DNA of 64,000 nucleotides, taken from the NCBI RefSeq assembly GCF_000003815.2, contig NC_049980.1, positions 19,759,743 through 19,823,742 of the forward strand, given 5' to 3'. Under the pieces are notes generated by a model, which did not search any database, was not told the DNA's origin, and worked only from the letters and a program-made list of their open reading frames with translations. The position numbers were made by a program, and so were the translations under genes. This DNA is from Branchiostoma floridae. Its lineage: Eukaryota; Chordata; Leptocardii; Amphioxiformes; Branchiostomatidae. This document shows positions 49,319 to 62,480 of this stretch, one piece after another (position 1 is the first letter of the stretch; each line of letters starts with the position of its first letter).

Positions 49319-52254
49319 GGAGCTGAGAGTCTAAGACAGTTGTTTCACCCCTGCCCCAGCTTTCCTTGCTTTCCTACATCGACATGTAGATCTGATGTAA
49401 ATCTGATCGTCGTCTGAACCTAGCTGTTGACTGCAATCATGTCCGCATTTGTCAAGAGTTGTTTATTTCGTGCAGACATGCTGGCACTGACATGCAGTGT
49501 AGGCAAATGCATCATCAGTGAAAATTTGAATCACGCCACAAGTATGCTACACCATGTAACGTTATATACAAGAGTATGGGTTTGTCTCACGAATCTGGTT
49601 TTTACCATTACTTAATATTGTCTGATTAGGATTGAGCATCTATTTTTCGATCATTTGAATATAGCTATGCGTATACGTTTGCTTTGGTCGTGCTGTTGCC
49701 AGATTATTTCCTTTAACAGACAACAACATGGATACTGAAATCCTTATAACCTGCCAAGTATGTGCCCTGTCTGTATGTTGTTCAGACTTGTTGTAAACAG
49801 CTCAGCTGAAATATAGCAGCTGCTGTTCGCTGAATTCTATACTCGTTTGTGTGCCATGTAAATAGTTATTTGTATAAACCGATAAGTTACAATATAACCG
49901 AAATGTTAGAGTATAAAGTAGAACAAATCTCCAATATGAATGTCAGTACGAAAGACAAGATGTTATGTTATGTTAATGTGTTGGAGTGTTAAATATGCTT
50001 CTGGAATGGTTTCCTTTCAGACAAACGAAAAGCTGTATGTTCAATGGTCATCCAACTGGAGAAAATATCACAATGTTCAAGCATAACATTAAACTATAGA
50101 ACTTGCACCGCCTGTCTTACAGTTCAATAACTTGGCATTGAGTCATCGTCACCAATCACAGTCAAATCATTTTTTTACTAAACAAGGATGTAGACGCCGG
50201 AAGTTAGTTTACAGACACGATGATGTTCGTCCATCCAACGTCCTTGGTCCATCGGATGTCAGCCCAAAAAAAAAAAAAAAATCACCATGACCAAGAATGT
50301 TAAACCTTGTTTACCTCCTTGCCATGACAGAGACCCGATTGTACTTCTTCGGGTAATTTTTGAACACACCTTTATGCAGAGGTACGAAAACTGAAGCGGG
50401 TGACTACTGTGACTGTGACACAAAAGTTATTCGAATTGAAGAAGGCTGACAAGACAAAAGTACAAATATTTTCATCTAATCAACATAGCCAACAAATTTA
50501 CATGATGTGTATTTTTGACAGCGCAAGCAGACTTATTGTTAGTAGTAAAATATACAACTACTTACTGGTGGTTTTATTGCAACTAACGTTACCAACCTAA
50601 ATTTATGATAGGTAAAAGTGAACGAAAGGCTTTGAGGTGAGTTTGCCATTCATGAGTATGCGTTACGTGGTCGCCGTCATGCGTCATGCCGAAATCTGTG
50701 GAGAAGGTACCTCTGACAATACTACTAAAATCCGCTAGATGACGCGCGTGATTGGTGAAAACATGACATGACCTTTTGAACCGTCAACATCAGCATGAGG
50801 AGCTTGGCAAGAGGTAAGAAATAAGTCATGGTTGATATCTCTTTCTTTATAATCATCATTGTCGGGAGACACACAGTATCTTAATAGAATTTCTATTCGT
50901 GACTTATTCGCAAATTCTGACGATAGAAAGTTTTTAATCTAAAGTTATAAACGATAACTCGCGATCGTTGACAGATGGGGTGGGGGGCGTTCATCATCGT
51001 TTTACATATTCGATAGTCATTGGGATTATTGGAGAGGATTATGGGATGATCAGAAGAGGGTTTAGCCAGGACGAGGTGGTTGGATTTCAACCAAAGTCAA
51101 TCAAGTTAGCAACAGGTCACCTCCTTGTAACAATCAAATCTAACTTACTAGTTGACGTTATCGTTACAGTTGAAAGTAAACTTGCAGTGCTTTTGTATGT
51201 AGGTTATATTTTGGAAACGACACTCCCAATATATAATAGTAATAAGGAGTTTCATGTTTGTCACTATGCATGTGCAGCTAAATGTACAATGCTAATATAG
51301 CAAGGGTGAAGAAATTAATTTGCTAACATATAAATGAGGTCTTGTTTTGACAATACTTTATCCTAAAGAGGTTTGTACATATATAGACCATGTTAACCAT
51401 TTGCATGCAATGTCCAGATGCGTTTTGTTTTGTCTTTGGGTTCTTCACCTTCGATCCACAATGCATTTTGCTGCACATGTAACTTTACCTCTTTATAGTT
51501 CCAGTTCGGAATTTGTTTTGGGCGACGAGGTAGTGAAAATAAGACGTTATTCATAGGTGTCCCCCTTCGTTTCGGCACCAAATGTTTCGGCTACCGCTAT
51601 AGCAGTGTAACGTTATAATTTTTTGTATTTCTCAAAAAGTCTGTTCTTCGTAGCGTTTATTTATCTGTGGCACAGATTTTGCAATGCGGCCAACACATCC
51701 TGATATTAGTGCGCGGTAGCGGTAACGCGGTTTTGTCGCCTGATTTCCCAATTTATACATTCTATTTGTGTTGTGGGTGTCTTAGTGCCATCAGAGCTCG
51801 CGGAAAACGTATCCTGTAACTTTTCTTCCTCCCTTGGTATACAGAAAAAATCTTGACCTTCATTGCCATATTAGTCATTATCCCAGGAAAAATCCTTTTT
51901 TTTTTCATATAGCACTTTTCTGAGAGACAGTCAAATTGAGCCTGAATTGTTAAAAAAACCTGAACCGAGACCTTATATTGTAAACTTACTAGTATAGTTG
52001 TATGTCATTAAGTTGTGAGACACAGAGGTTACAAGTACTGACATCAAAAGATCTTCAGGCACTAAACAGACCAACCATATGATAACTATCAAGTTACAAG
52101 AGATAGAAACAAAACAAATGGTTTATGTGTATAACATATTTGTTACAGTTGACCCAGAAGCTTCACGTTCAACATCTAAAAACCAACATCTAGAAACCAA
52201 CAGTAACATCTATGTCAGCGCAGCAAGACTGTGAAAACAATATTTCATACCAAG
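49319..52254. other. interval between the kelch gene and LRRC28
   Basis: It should hold the 3' UTR of the longest kelch form and the LRRC28 promoter. An open frame at 50968-51300 lacks recognisable features. Three TAACGTTA copies are present (49557, 50584, 51608). A poly(A) run lies at about 50267-50281. Confidence 0.4.
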
Positions 52255-55200
52255 ATGGCCGCAGCAGTAGCTGACGTCCACTGCATAGTAACCCAGGCCA
52301 GACAGGAAAGGCACCTGATTCTGAACTTGAACTACAGTCACCTGAGCACCCTCCCTCCAGAGCTGGTTCAGGGAGAAGCCTTGGTCTTCCTGGAGAGACT
52401 GTTTGTGAAGAGGAACGTCCTGGTCTCACTGGTAAGGGTGCGAACTCTGATGTAGTAGTAATAGTGGAAGGTTGTATCGTTTGCTGACTGCTGGGCTTCT
52501 CTGACAACATAATACAGTTTTTCATTCCAACATCTGCTTGAAGAATACAGTTTTCCATCCCAACATCTGCTTGAAGACTGAGTATCAGTACTCAGCGCCT
52601 TGAGGGATCTGCATGCCAATGAGGATTTAAAATAAAGAATTCAACATATCCTAAATAGTGATGTTTCGGAAGTTACTGGTCCACATTATGAGCTTTAATT
52701 TGATACTTTACCCCAAGGGGGTTATGAGCAGTATTTTTTCTGGCAGGTGACGATTCATACACATTAAATTGATATTCAAAGATATTCCAAGTGTGAAGTT
52801 TCTTTGTGTTGTCTTTCACTTTTCTCCAGCCATTCAACATTGCTGAGACGTTACCAAATCTAGTTGAGTTGTAAGTAAATTTGATTTAAGAATTTGTCTC
52901 TGACCATTTTTTGGATGACTTCCGGTATAGCAACATGCATTGTCTGAGTATTTGATTGTGATTTACTAGATGCAAGTAGACTCTATTGAACTGGGTGAAC
53001 TGAACTGATATGTACTCCATATTAAGCAGTGCTATGTATAATAACAGAAAACTCTGATTTTAACAATCGTGATAACAATAACAGATTTCCTTTTGTTTCT
53101 TTTTCAGGTATTTACACTCCAACAACCTCGTAGCACTACCTGATGGTATGTAACAAGTTTGTGTTCTTTTAAAAGCCTGCCTTGTATTTTTTTGTTTTGG
53201 GGAGACAACAGAGGTGAGCAATCATCTGTTTTGTCTCCCCCTCCATTGTGATTTTGATGGTAAAGTTAAATGAAAAAAAAGGTACAAAATAAGCTTGCTT
53301 TTTCAAAACTTTGATTGAAGCCTATTTAAGGTTTTCCATCATTGTTTCAGTAATACCTAAACATTACCTAAAGGGTATAACGTTAACTATTTAAAAATGG
53401 TTATCTGTTAACAATTAGTAAAATGGGTAACTATATTTAAATGAATTGAGTGGAACATTTTTATTTTTAAGTTCCTTATGTCTATTCTTGCTTTTCCACA
53501 GAAATAGGAAACTTGCTGAGATTGAAGTCCTTGGATGTCAGCTGTAACAACCTGCAGGTGCTGACTCCAGCTGTAGGCAGGCTGCAGGTGCTCCAGACGC
53601 TCCACCTGGCCAACAACGACATCTCGGAGCTTCCATCAGAACTCGGGCAGCTGAAGAAGCTGCTGACTCTGGATGTGATGTTGAACCGTCTGACGGCCCT
53701 CCCCAGGGAGCTGTGTGGGTGTGAGGCGTTGCAGTGTCTCATGGTGGACAGGAACAGGCTCCTCAGTCTGCCCAGGTAATGTCCCAGTGTAACAGGCCAG
53801 AATGTCACCCCAGGGGAGAGTTTACCCTACAGAACTGGCAAGGGGTATGTCTTGGCCTGCTACACCTGTCACCTTTGTCATTATGAAAGATTTTGCAAAA
53901 AACTATTTGTGGCATTCTTCGGATGATCATAGATGTGTCATGCAAAATTTTCCTGTCTTGGAAAAGGTTATCATAGACCCTTGTCACACGCGGATTTAGG
54001 GGGAGGCCCGCCAAAAAAAAAAAAATCAAATGAAAACACAGTGCCACCGGAGGTCTACGCGGAGGACACAAACAAATCGATAACAACTTAATGTACAAAA
54101 TGATGTTTTGATTTTTGTAAACTGTCATATCCAATGTACATGTATATATATATATTTTTTAGAGCAGCTAGAAGGATATAGATTTATATTTTCCATGCCA
54201 TTTTGTTGATGAAAACCTTGGGCTATCATCCCTTGGGTGATCAGTTAGGCAATTTAGATACTGTAACTCTCATTGCTGCTCCCTAGCATCTTCAATCAGT
54301 ACTGCAGCACATAGGTGCTTGTACATGTGTTCTGAACAAGTTTGTATCAGATAAGTGTACAACCATTATTAGTACTAGTAGATAAATATATACCATTGCA
54401 CCAAAGAAAACTTGCGTGGCCAAAATTCTGGATTGCTGTTTCCCTCCTTATGAATTGCATGGTGTATTGACCCTGATGTGTGCATCCTTACAGAGAGCTG
54501 GTTCTGTTGCAGAGACTGAGTGAATTGTCAGCTGCCAGGAATCAGCTCACATATCTTCCTGCAGGTGAGGCCCCCCCATCTGTGTGCCGACAGAAAAATG
54601 TTACAATTTAATTTTTTTTTGTAGATACATTTCTTAGAATGAATACAAGCTAACTTAATTGCTTATATAGGTGCATTCAAAACATGAAATAAATTTAGTA
54701 TTGAAAACTGTTAATAATATTTTGGGTGATTTTGTGCCCACAATTTTTGTGCCTACAATTTTTGTGGTGATCTCTTACTGAGAACTCAGCACACCTGAGT
54801 ACTACAGTAAATTAAGTAACTGTCCTGTATTATCTTAACATCAAAAACTGTGAATACCTTCCCCTCCTTCCAGGAAGGTTGAAAGAAAGTTGTTTTGTCC
54901 AAATTACAGGAAGTTATTCTCCCATATCTAAGCCAAATCTCAGGCTACATTTATTTCCATTGCTCAATATATCTGTTTCCTGATAGAGAGTGAAGAATGA
55001 CAAAGCTTTCTATGTACTGTTCCAGACTTGGGCTGCACCGACTCTCTACAGTACGTGTACGTGGACAAAAATGCTGACCTCCGGACCATTCCTGTCAACC
55101 TCTGGCTGAAAGTAGTGGGCTGCAATGGGTAGGGTATCTTTTTGTTTTTTAATTATCTCCATGAAAAAAAGAGGCTATGTTTTCGGAAGCATTTGTGTAT

Positions 55201-57872
55201 GTGTCCTTGTGCCAACAACTTGAGAAGGCCTGAATGGATTATCTTTGGATTTTGTACTATGTGAGTGGGTCCTGATGAAATGTCAAAATAAATAGAATGT
55301 GGGCCCCCTAGTACCTTGTTTAAGTACTGCAGCGAGCTTTTGGTTTTCATATCTTGTGTTTGGTTACAATTTCAGGGTGATAGACAGTTTTTGTGCTTGG
55401 GAAGTAGTGACATAAATTTGGGCACTTTAGAGCCATATGTTCACCCTTTGAGTACTAGTACAGTAACATCTAGTTGTGACTGAGCCATGAACAAACGTTA
55501 GATATTCTACATGACTATATTTTGTGTATTTCAAGCACTATCTAACTTATTCTAAGCTAATCCAGCAATATGACATCTGTAAAGAGGTTACCTTTGAGCA
55601 GTGCAAAGAACACTCCGGGTGTATTGAGAGTTTCTACTCAGCTAACTCAACAACCACTTGTGTTACTTTAACTCACTCACAATAAGGACATGAGCCTTCA
55701 GAAGTTCTCTTCTAGCCCACTTGTGTAAACCACAAGTACTTTTAGGTACTTCAGCTTCAGATCCTCCCAACTTGACCCAGTCTGCCCGTCACAGACAAAT
55801 ACAAATGATGGTGACTGACATGACATTGTGTGTGGCTGGGTCCATTTGGGCAAGAAATCACAGGGCTTGTCCATTCGATCCTGAAATTAATGTTGAAATA
55901 ACAACCAGAAATATGTAGAAAATTGCTAGTACATACAAATGTGATACAGCCCATGCAGGGAACGTCCTTCACAGCAGTGGTGATTGTATATCCGTACTAA
56001 GGCCCTTTTGCTTGTACTATTGCCTTGCTCTGAAATGCAAACCAAGAGAAAGTTTGCTTCTTCTTTTGTGTGGATCTGTAAGAATTTAGGCAGAATTTCA
56101 AGCTCTGGATGCTTTGCAATTTGTACAGACTGCAGAGTGTGGTACAAGTTATCTGACATTAAGCACGTTGTTATGTTGATATGTGGATGAAAATTTCAGA
56201 AGGGGGTATCAAAAGTTTCAGATGTAGGGAGGGACGTGTGGCTGCACAGATGAGAGTTGTAGAGGTGTGACAGTGATGGATGGATGGTGTGACTGGGTGG
56301 GGAGGACATGTTCTACTGGAATCCCCCAGGGTACCATGTGTTACTGCAACACTGTCAGCACATCCTCCACAGGGAAGGGTTGTACTTGCCCTTCAGGAGA
56401 GGGCTGGTCAGCATTTCATGATACCCCACAGCAGAATACTAAAGTACATGGGCAGTTTCTGTAAACTGTTATGAGCTGTTTAGGTTTTAAGTTGATTTAA
56501 AATGACTTTTCATCCACAACTTTCGTTTGATTAAATCAAAAGGACATTGCTGAATTTACAGTGTAATGAGTGCAATAATTTTGCATAATCAATAATAAAT
56601 TTTCTCCTGTACATACCCTCAAAGGTGGATCTTTGATTTGAAATATTTTTAAATGTACAACCTTTTCTTAAATCCTAAAGAAATCTATGGAACAAGTATT
56701 TTTACAGATGCAGCTGGCCAAAATATACCCCTGGCCAGAACACACCAGAGAATATGCTGGGCAGGAGTATATTCAGGCCTGCTACACTGGTATATCCTGA
56801 TTCATATGGAAGTATTCATGTTACAGTTCCAAGGTTTTAAGTGCTGACCCCTCAACATGAATGTTTCAACTTGCTTTCTAGGGTTGCTAACTAGATTTAG
56901 TTTTTTGCTGAGGCTGAATGTTTCACCAAGAACATGTATATAAATTAAAGGGACTTGGTAGTTTTTCGGCCTATCCAATGTACAACAAAAACAGGATGAC
57001 ATTTTGTCCAATCCTCTTCAAAATACAACATGTAACCCATCTGCTCCTGTCCACAAGAATTGTATAGACACTGACCGATGCATAACGCATGATATGGGGT
57101 AAAAAATGTATCTTGCTTCTGTACTCCATATCTTTCATCACTGTACAGGTGTGGCTTGAAGAGACTATCTGAAGAAGACGACAAGACTGAACATAGGAAC
57201 TCCTTCCAGTATGGGAAGCGCACTAGTGTGTTCTTCCCTCCTGAGATCAGGAAGGTTCGAGATGCCACTGACCCCTGCCACGTATCCTCATTGTTAGAAC
57301 TGTCCCTGAGGGTAGTTCACATCAACCATAGGCAAGGTAAGCCGGTATATGTGTGCAAATTAATCAGTGTATAGTGGACCGATTTGTGTTGATTTCTGTT
57401 GACCAAAGTGATGTCTATTTTTTTTCCATCATCAGCAATTAAACTAGGGTATTCATTAAATGATAGAGAAAAAATGAAAATAAAGGCAAGTGTGGATGTA
57501 TCAAACCTTATACAGTCTGGTCTCTGGGTTGACATCTTGAAAGGTGATAGTCACCTGTTTATCAATTCTTCCACAAATGTCAATAAATAGAAAGAAGAAA
57601 AAATAGATAAAGGTGTGTGGTATTGTTTTAAAGGTGTGGTGGTCAGCAAAAAGGACCTGCCTCCTGACCTTTATGGCCTGGTCACCCTGCCCAGTGGGCA
57701 CTGCTCCCAGTGCTGTCGGCCTTTCTTCACACAGATGTACGCCAAGTTTTATCCTGTCAGAGAACTGGACGCAGAAAACAACCTTCACGCTGGCAGTGAG
57801 TTGTTTTTCCTTGCGTCGTGTTGTTCAAAAACATGCCTACTTTCTTATTCTCTACCCGTCAGGTTTATTTGA
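52255..57872 (+). CDS. LRRC28: leucine-rich repeat-containing protein 28 (LRRC28)
   Basis: A predicted intracellular leucine-rich repeat protein of unknown biochemical role. Eight exons (52255-52431, 52830-52870, 53108-53145, 53502-53775, 54494-54564, 55026-55128, 57149-57336, 57634-57872) join in phase to 376 residues; human LRRC28 has 367. LRRs run from about residue 20 to 210, with units such as NLVELYLHSNNLVALP, LKSLDVSCNNLQVL and LQTLHLANNDISELP. The C-terminal part has NGCGLKRL, then CSQCCRPFF and ASCCSKTC, Cys pairs that match the vertebrate protein and could bind zinc. The ATG at 52255 sits in AAGATGGCC, a YY1-like context; an in-frame ATG at 52231 would add eight residues. The last exon could also be read with a donor after 57793, but the direct reading preserves the Cys motif. 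Confidence 0.93.
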
Positions 57873-60800
57873 CTATCATATAGTTTATATAGGCCGAGGA
57901 ATGATATTATAGTTTTACACATGTTTCACACTTAACAATTCTGTGGAAGTCATAATTACATTTTATAGTGATTGTAAGTTAAACTGATTATTACATCTTA
58001 ACTGTCCATCAATGTTGCCAAAGGTGTTTAAATTTTTACTCTTAATTTGCAACATTTTGTCTTACTGTATAGTTCCAAGCGTATTGGAGAATGTACTTGT
58101 TGTAATGTATAGACTTAAAAATCCTTACAGCAACTAAATTACTTAAATAGTGCTGCCATGTTGGATGTCTTTGCAGTTGAAGTTTTTCTGAAAATGACTT
58201 ACTTGGCTACTATTATTATTAACTAAAAAGTCAAGTCAAGTCAAAGCCTTTATTTTAAGCTTGATTTCTTAATCAACAATGTAAATGTTATGGTATGTCC
58301 TCAGAAAACATACAGTCAACTTTGGGATAAAAAGATCATGTATGACAGAGTCATTTTGTACCAAGTATTTAAAATTGTTGCATCTTATACAACTAACAGT
58401 CCTCTTCAACAAAGTGATGCATTTCTCCTGCATCACTCATTAGTGTGATATCAGATAGAGACTATTAGGTTGAAAACCAAGTGCCCAAGGCTACCTCTTT
58501 GTACTGTCAAATAAGCCAATTATAGGATTGCTATGTACCCTTTGGCTAGCTCTTCCAGGAAGCTGGAATTTATTTACCAATTGCTGCCAATTATACAACA
58601 TGCTGCTCCCAAGGAAATTAGTTTTGCTTTCGATCTGGTTCTTCATGATTCTTTTTTTTTCGGGCAGAATAGATTTGCCTCAATTTGTAGATGAAAGGAA
58701 CCTTGCTTGCTGCAGCCGTATTTACAGAGTGTGCAATTTGGTACCAAACAAGAAGCCTGCAGACAGGTCTATATTTTCTTCGACAGTATTCTTTAATTTC
58801 CATAGATATAAATAAATTGATAAATAAAGAAATATATATACGTGTGTGTGTGTATGTATGTAACATATACATAAATTGATTGTCTCGAAAAGTTTCCATT
58901 TGTTGTCACATGATTATGTAATTATGTGTTCTACAATAAAATGATACAGTTTTCATCAGCAATTCTGTAGTTGTTTTCTCGAAAGTGTGAACAAAAAGAA
59001 TTATATTTGTAAGAGCAAGGAGGTTAACCTCCTTGGTAAGAGTAAATTACTCATGCCACTTCCACAGACCAGTTATAGCACATTTCTGTATATGCCTAAC
59101 ATTAGGTCTCTTCAGACTCAAGTAGATTTTTCACCTCAAAATCTACAGCATCACATTGGATGGGACACACTGATATACAAATGTATGTTAAGGCCCATCA
59201 GCAATCTCTAAAAATTATGTGATGATTGAGAGAACATTGTGCCTCCTGCGGAAAAGTGATTTAGAGTTTGCAGACATCGGCAAATCGCTTTTCCTGCTGT
59301 GTGACTGCCTTTATGACATGAATTTTTATAAAAGTCATGAAGGACCAAATGCATCTCTGCTTCACCATTGGGCATGAATCCAATAATTGATGAACATTTC
59401 TCTTCACATCTTGGAAGCATCATAAAACAAAAATTGTAAAAAAGCTCTAGAAACCCCTGATGGAAACCTTAGGGTCACACAAGTGCAATGTGTTGTGAAG
59501 CAACTTTGCAGTCTGCTTTATGATAACTCAGAACACCAGATAGGCACTGCAAGGTGGTTTGCAGGGGAGGTAGTGTCTGTTATTCTCTCCCAGCGATGTA
59601 CAACATTTCCATGACAAATGATGTCATGTGGCATCTGGTTGTGGAGCCCTGCACTGATGAGGGTCTGCCTTGACCGCACATTGTTAGGTTGTTACTGTTA
59701 CCACCTGATAGGTCTCATGAATGTTATTTTTATGTGAAACACATCCCTCTCTTTTTCAAAGCATGTGCAGACTTGAATCTTGAATCATTATTAAGCAATT
59801 CATGCAGTCCAAGCTGTAAAGTTGCTTATTCACAAGTATTGTCAATATGTTTGCCAAAATTCTGACATGTTCCACATTGTTTAAGGTTTTTATGAATGGT
59901 GCAGACAAAACATCATAATTCTACCATAAATGACTGGACCAGCCCTATATCAGATATATTATGGAGAATGCTGTTAGTAGTGTTCTTTCTCCCAGGCTGT
60001 GTGGAGCTGTTGCAATTATACCATTTTTTTGTGTAACAGCAAAATACAGCAGAATGTATCAAAAGTCTTAAAAGCTAAGTTAACAGTGTTAACATCAAAC
60101 AACCTCCTTGGATTAAAACAACTTTTTCTCCGTCCATTATTACATCTGTCCTTCCATCCTGGGATGAAATCATTGTACAAAAGATGAACAAAAATTTCAA
60201 CCATTCCTTCTCTATTAATCAAAAGTTGAACCTTCATAACAGTAATTGTAGATTTGACAACAAATGAACAATGCCAATTGAAGAAGCCATTTCAGAGGAA
60301 CAGCCCCGAATCACTCACACCTCTGATGCTGAAACTGTGAGGATGGAGAGAAATGTACAGCTGGAGAGCCCTGGCTGCAGTGCAGATCTGTGGAGTGACG
60401 TGTCCTGATCTCAGGGACACTGACCATGCTGGTGGTCCTGACCCCGAGCCACAAGTGCTTCAACCAACACAACTCCATTCTGGCTACCATCAGCAATTAT
60501 GGTTGCAAAAGTTCTTGTCAACATTTTTACAACTGATCTTTACATGTAGATGTAGTTTCAAGAGCTAAAGAAAAAGCTAGCATGTTAATGATTTAACTTT
60601 TAGTTTCACATCAACCAAGCAAGGTCATTGACCTCTCCAGAATTGGGCCAAACCAGATTATTTTGTGTTCAACATCATCTTTATTTCTCACAAGAAAACG
60701 CTTTTAAAAGGACACGTCTAAAATCACGAGTACAAGATGAAGGTTTAAAAATACACCTCGGACGACCCCTTATTCAGATACACAATGATCTGCAGGGCGC

Positions 60801-60944
60801 AAGGTTACAAAAGAAGTGGTGCTATACATCAGCCTTTCAATATTTCAATTCTATACGTCGCTTCTTAACTATTGCACAGATGTGACATTGTCAGTATGAA
60901 CTACACATACATTGCACAAGTGATCGGGTGTTTACAGTAAGATA
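57873..60944. other. intergenic interval, no supported gene
   Basis: AT-rich DNA with only short open frames. AAGTC repeats (about 58221-58236) precede a TTTATT. The part just before 60945 is probably the 3' UTR of the minus-strand retrotransposon copy. Confidence 0.4.
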
Positions 60945-62477
60945 TCATCGGCTGGAAAACAGCCCGGACGGCGACTCCCATACAGGGTTGTTCCTTGCAC
61001 AGTAAATTGCGTACGATGTGCAGAGGGCACAGTGTCCTAACCTGCGCTTCAACTCTCTCACCTCACTGTCCTTCTTACGTACAGGGCATAAGGATTTCAG
61101 CTTTTTGACATTGTCACTGTTCACCCATCCCCTGCTACCGACCTCTATTGTAACTACAGTAGCACTATAGTCGCTATGCGAGTTTAACTCTTCCTTAAGG
61201 TGTTCATATTTGGCAAGTTTTCTATCTTCAGCAGCCTGGGCATTTTGCTCAAATGGAACAGTCAGTTCGATAAGGGTTAGCTTCTGTTCGGCTGTGTTCT
61301 GAACAGTAATGTCCGGTACGAGAGATGTAGGGAGGATGTCTGGGGGTACTGTTGTGTGTGTCCCGCCCTCTATGACATCAGGGCTGAGGTCACATCGTAT
61401 TGTAACTGCTGACGTCTCCAGTGTAGAATGCCAGCGCTGCAGGGTGGTTACCAGCTCCTTCAGTACACTATTGTGGCGCCAAGTGTACCTGTCCGTCAGT
61501 GCCACAGGGCAGGCATTCAGGACATGCCGAAGGGACTGGTGTCCTTTACACAACGGACACTTTGTAGACAGAAGCTTCCCCCACCGGACTAAGTTGTCCC
61601 GTGTGGGGAGCCAGTTCGCCATCCCGTTCAACGCGAACTCAAAGACACCTCGCGGGGCATTGGACAGGGAACTTCTCCAGCTTGTGTCAGATCTTTCGGC
61701 CTCCAGTAGTTCTGTCCATCTACCTTGAACCGTAAGGGTGCTACAATGTTCCTCCACTTTACAATCATATTCCTTTTGCATCCTGGCTTTGACTGTTTGG
61801 CACAGCTTCTTCTTGGTTTGAGCTGGGGTTTCATGGTTGTCTTGGGATTCCTCGTTGGACAATATTGCTAAGCTTTGTTCAACGACTGTGTGGCATTCCA
61901 ACGTACCCGTTGACTTGCGCGAGAGGGACGATTCTCTTTCTACTTTAGCCTCCAGGGCATTCTTGACACTGGCGTCACCAGCCGTCAGGACTGTAGCAAT
62001 CACATTGGCGTGTTGTTGCATATAGATTTGTTCAACAGATGTGAGTCCTAGCCCATGGCTATGGTAGAGTATACCCGGGTCGGATGACTTCTTCATATTG
62101 GTCCATCTCTTAAGGTATTGTGTGACGCAATGGCTAAGTTCCCGCAGATGGGTTCTTGTCACATCATGAACAGTCAGGAGGTACCTAATGGCACCCTGGA
62201 CGTACACCCTGTAAATCTCGCACTTGTATTCTCCACGGACAGGAGAGGCGTCCACGTTCATGATGATTCCTCGTTGTGTGTCTTTTCCAATGATTGTCTC
62301 CTTCAAGATGTCAGAGACTGGTCCTGAAGAACCGCTTGCAGAGATGTATCCACCCAAGAACTTGAAAGGAGTTGAAATTATGTTGTCCATAGGGTGGTTC
62401 CCAATTGAGAAGGAGTTTTTTTTAATAATTTCGACAAAAAATGTCCCATGTGCATCACAAAACTTAAACCGTAACTG
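60945..62477 (-). mobile_element. 5'-truncated non-LTR retrotransposon, C-terminal half with R2-type endonuclease
   Basis: An open frame of about 510 codons with no introns. It begins inside the end of a reverse transcriptase (FSIGNHPMDN, then FKFLGGYI) and lacks the catalytic palm. Near the middle is a CCHC zinc knuckle (CPLCKGHQSLRHVLNAC), followed by a restriction-like endonuclease pattern: PDITVQ, LIELTVPFE, then KLAKYEHL. This order is that of R2/NeSL-type elements, which carry the endonuclease after the RT rather than an APE domain before it. A stop lies in frame just upstream at 62480-62478. Truncation at the 5' end is normal for target-primed insertion. The frame is intact, so the copy is fairly young. 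The first Met codon (62390) is unlikely to be a real start. Confidence 0.85.
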
Positions 62478-62480
62478 TTA

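Noticed and set aside
50968-51300. 110-codon open frame between the kelch gene and LRRC28
   Set aside because: No recognisable motif, and no flanking splice or promoter signals.
60311-60568. Possible exon near 60350
   Set aside because: Frames are short and broken, and no neighbouring exon continues them.
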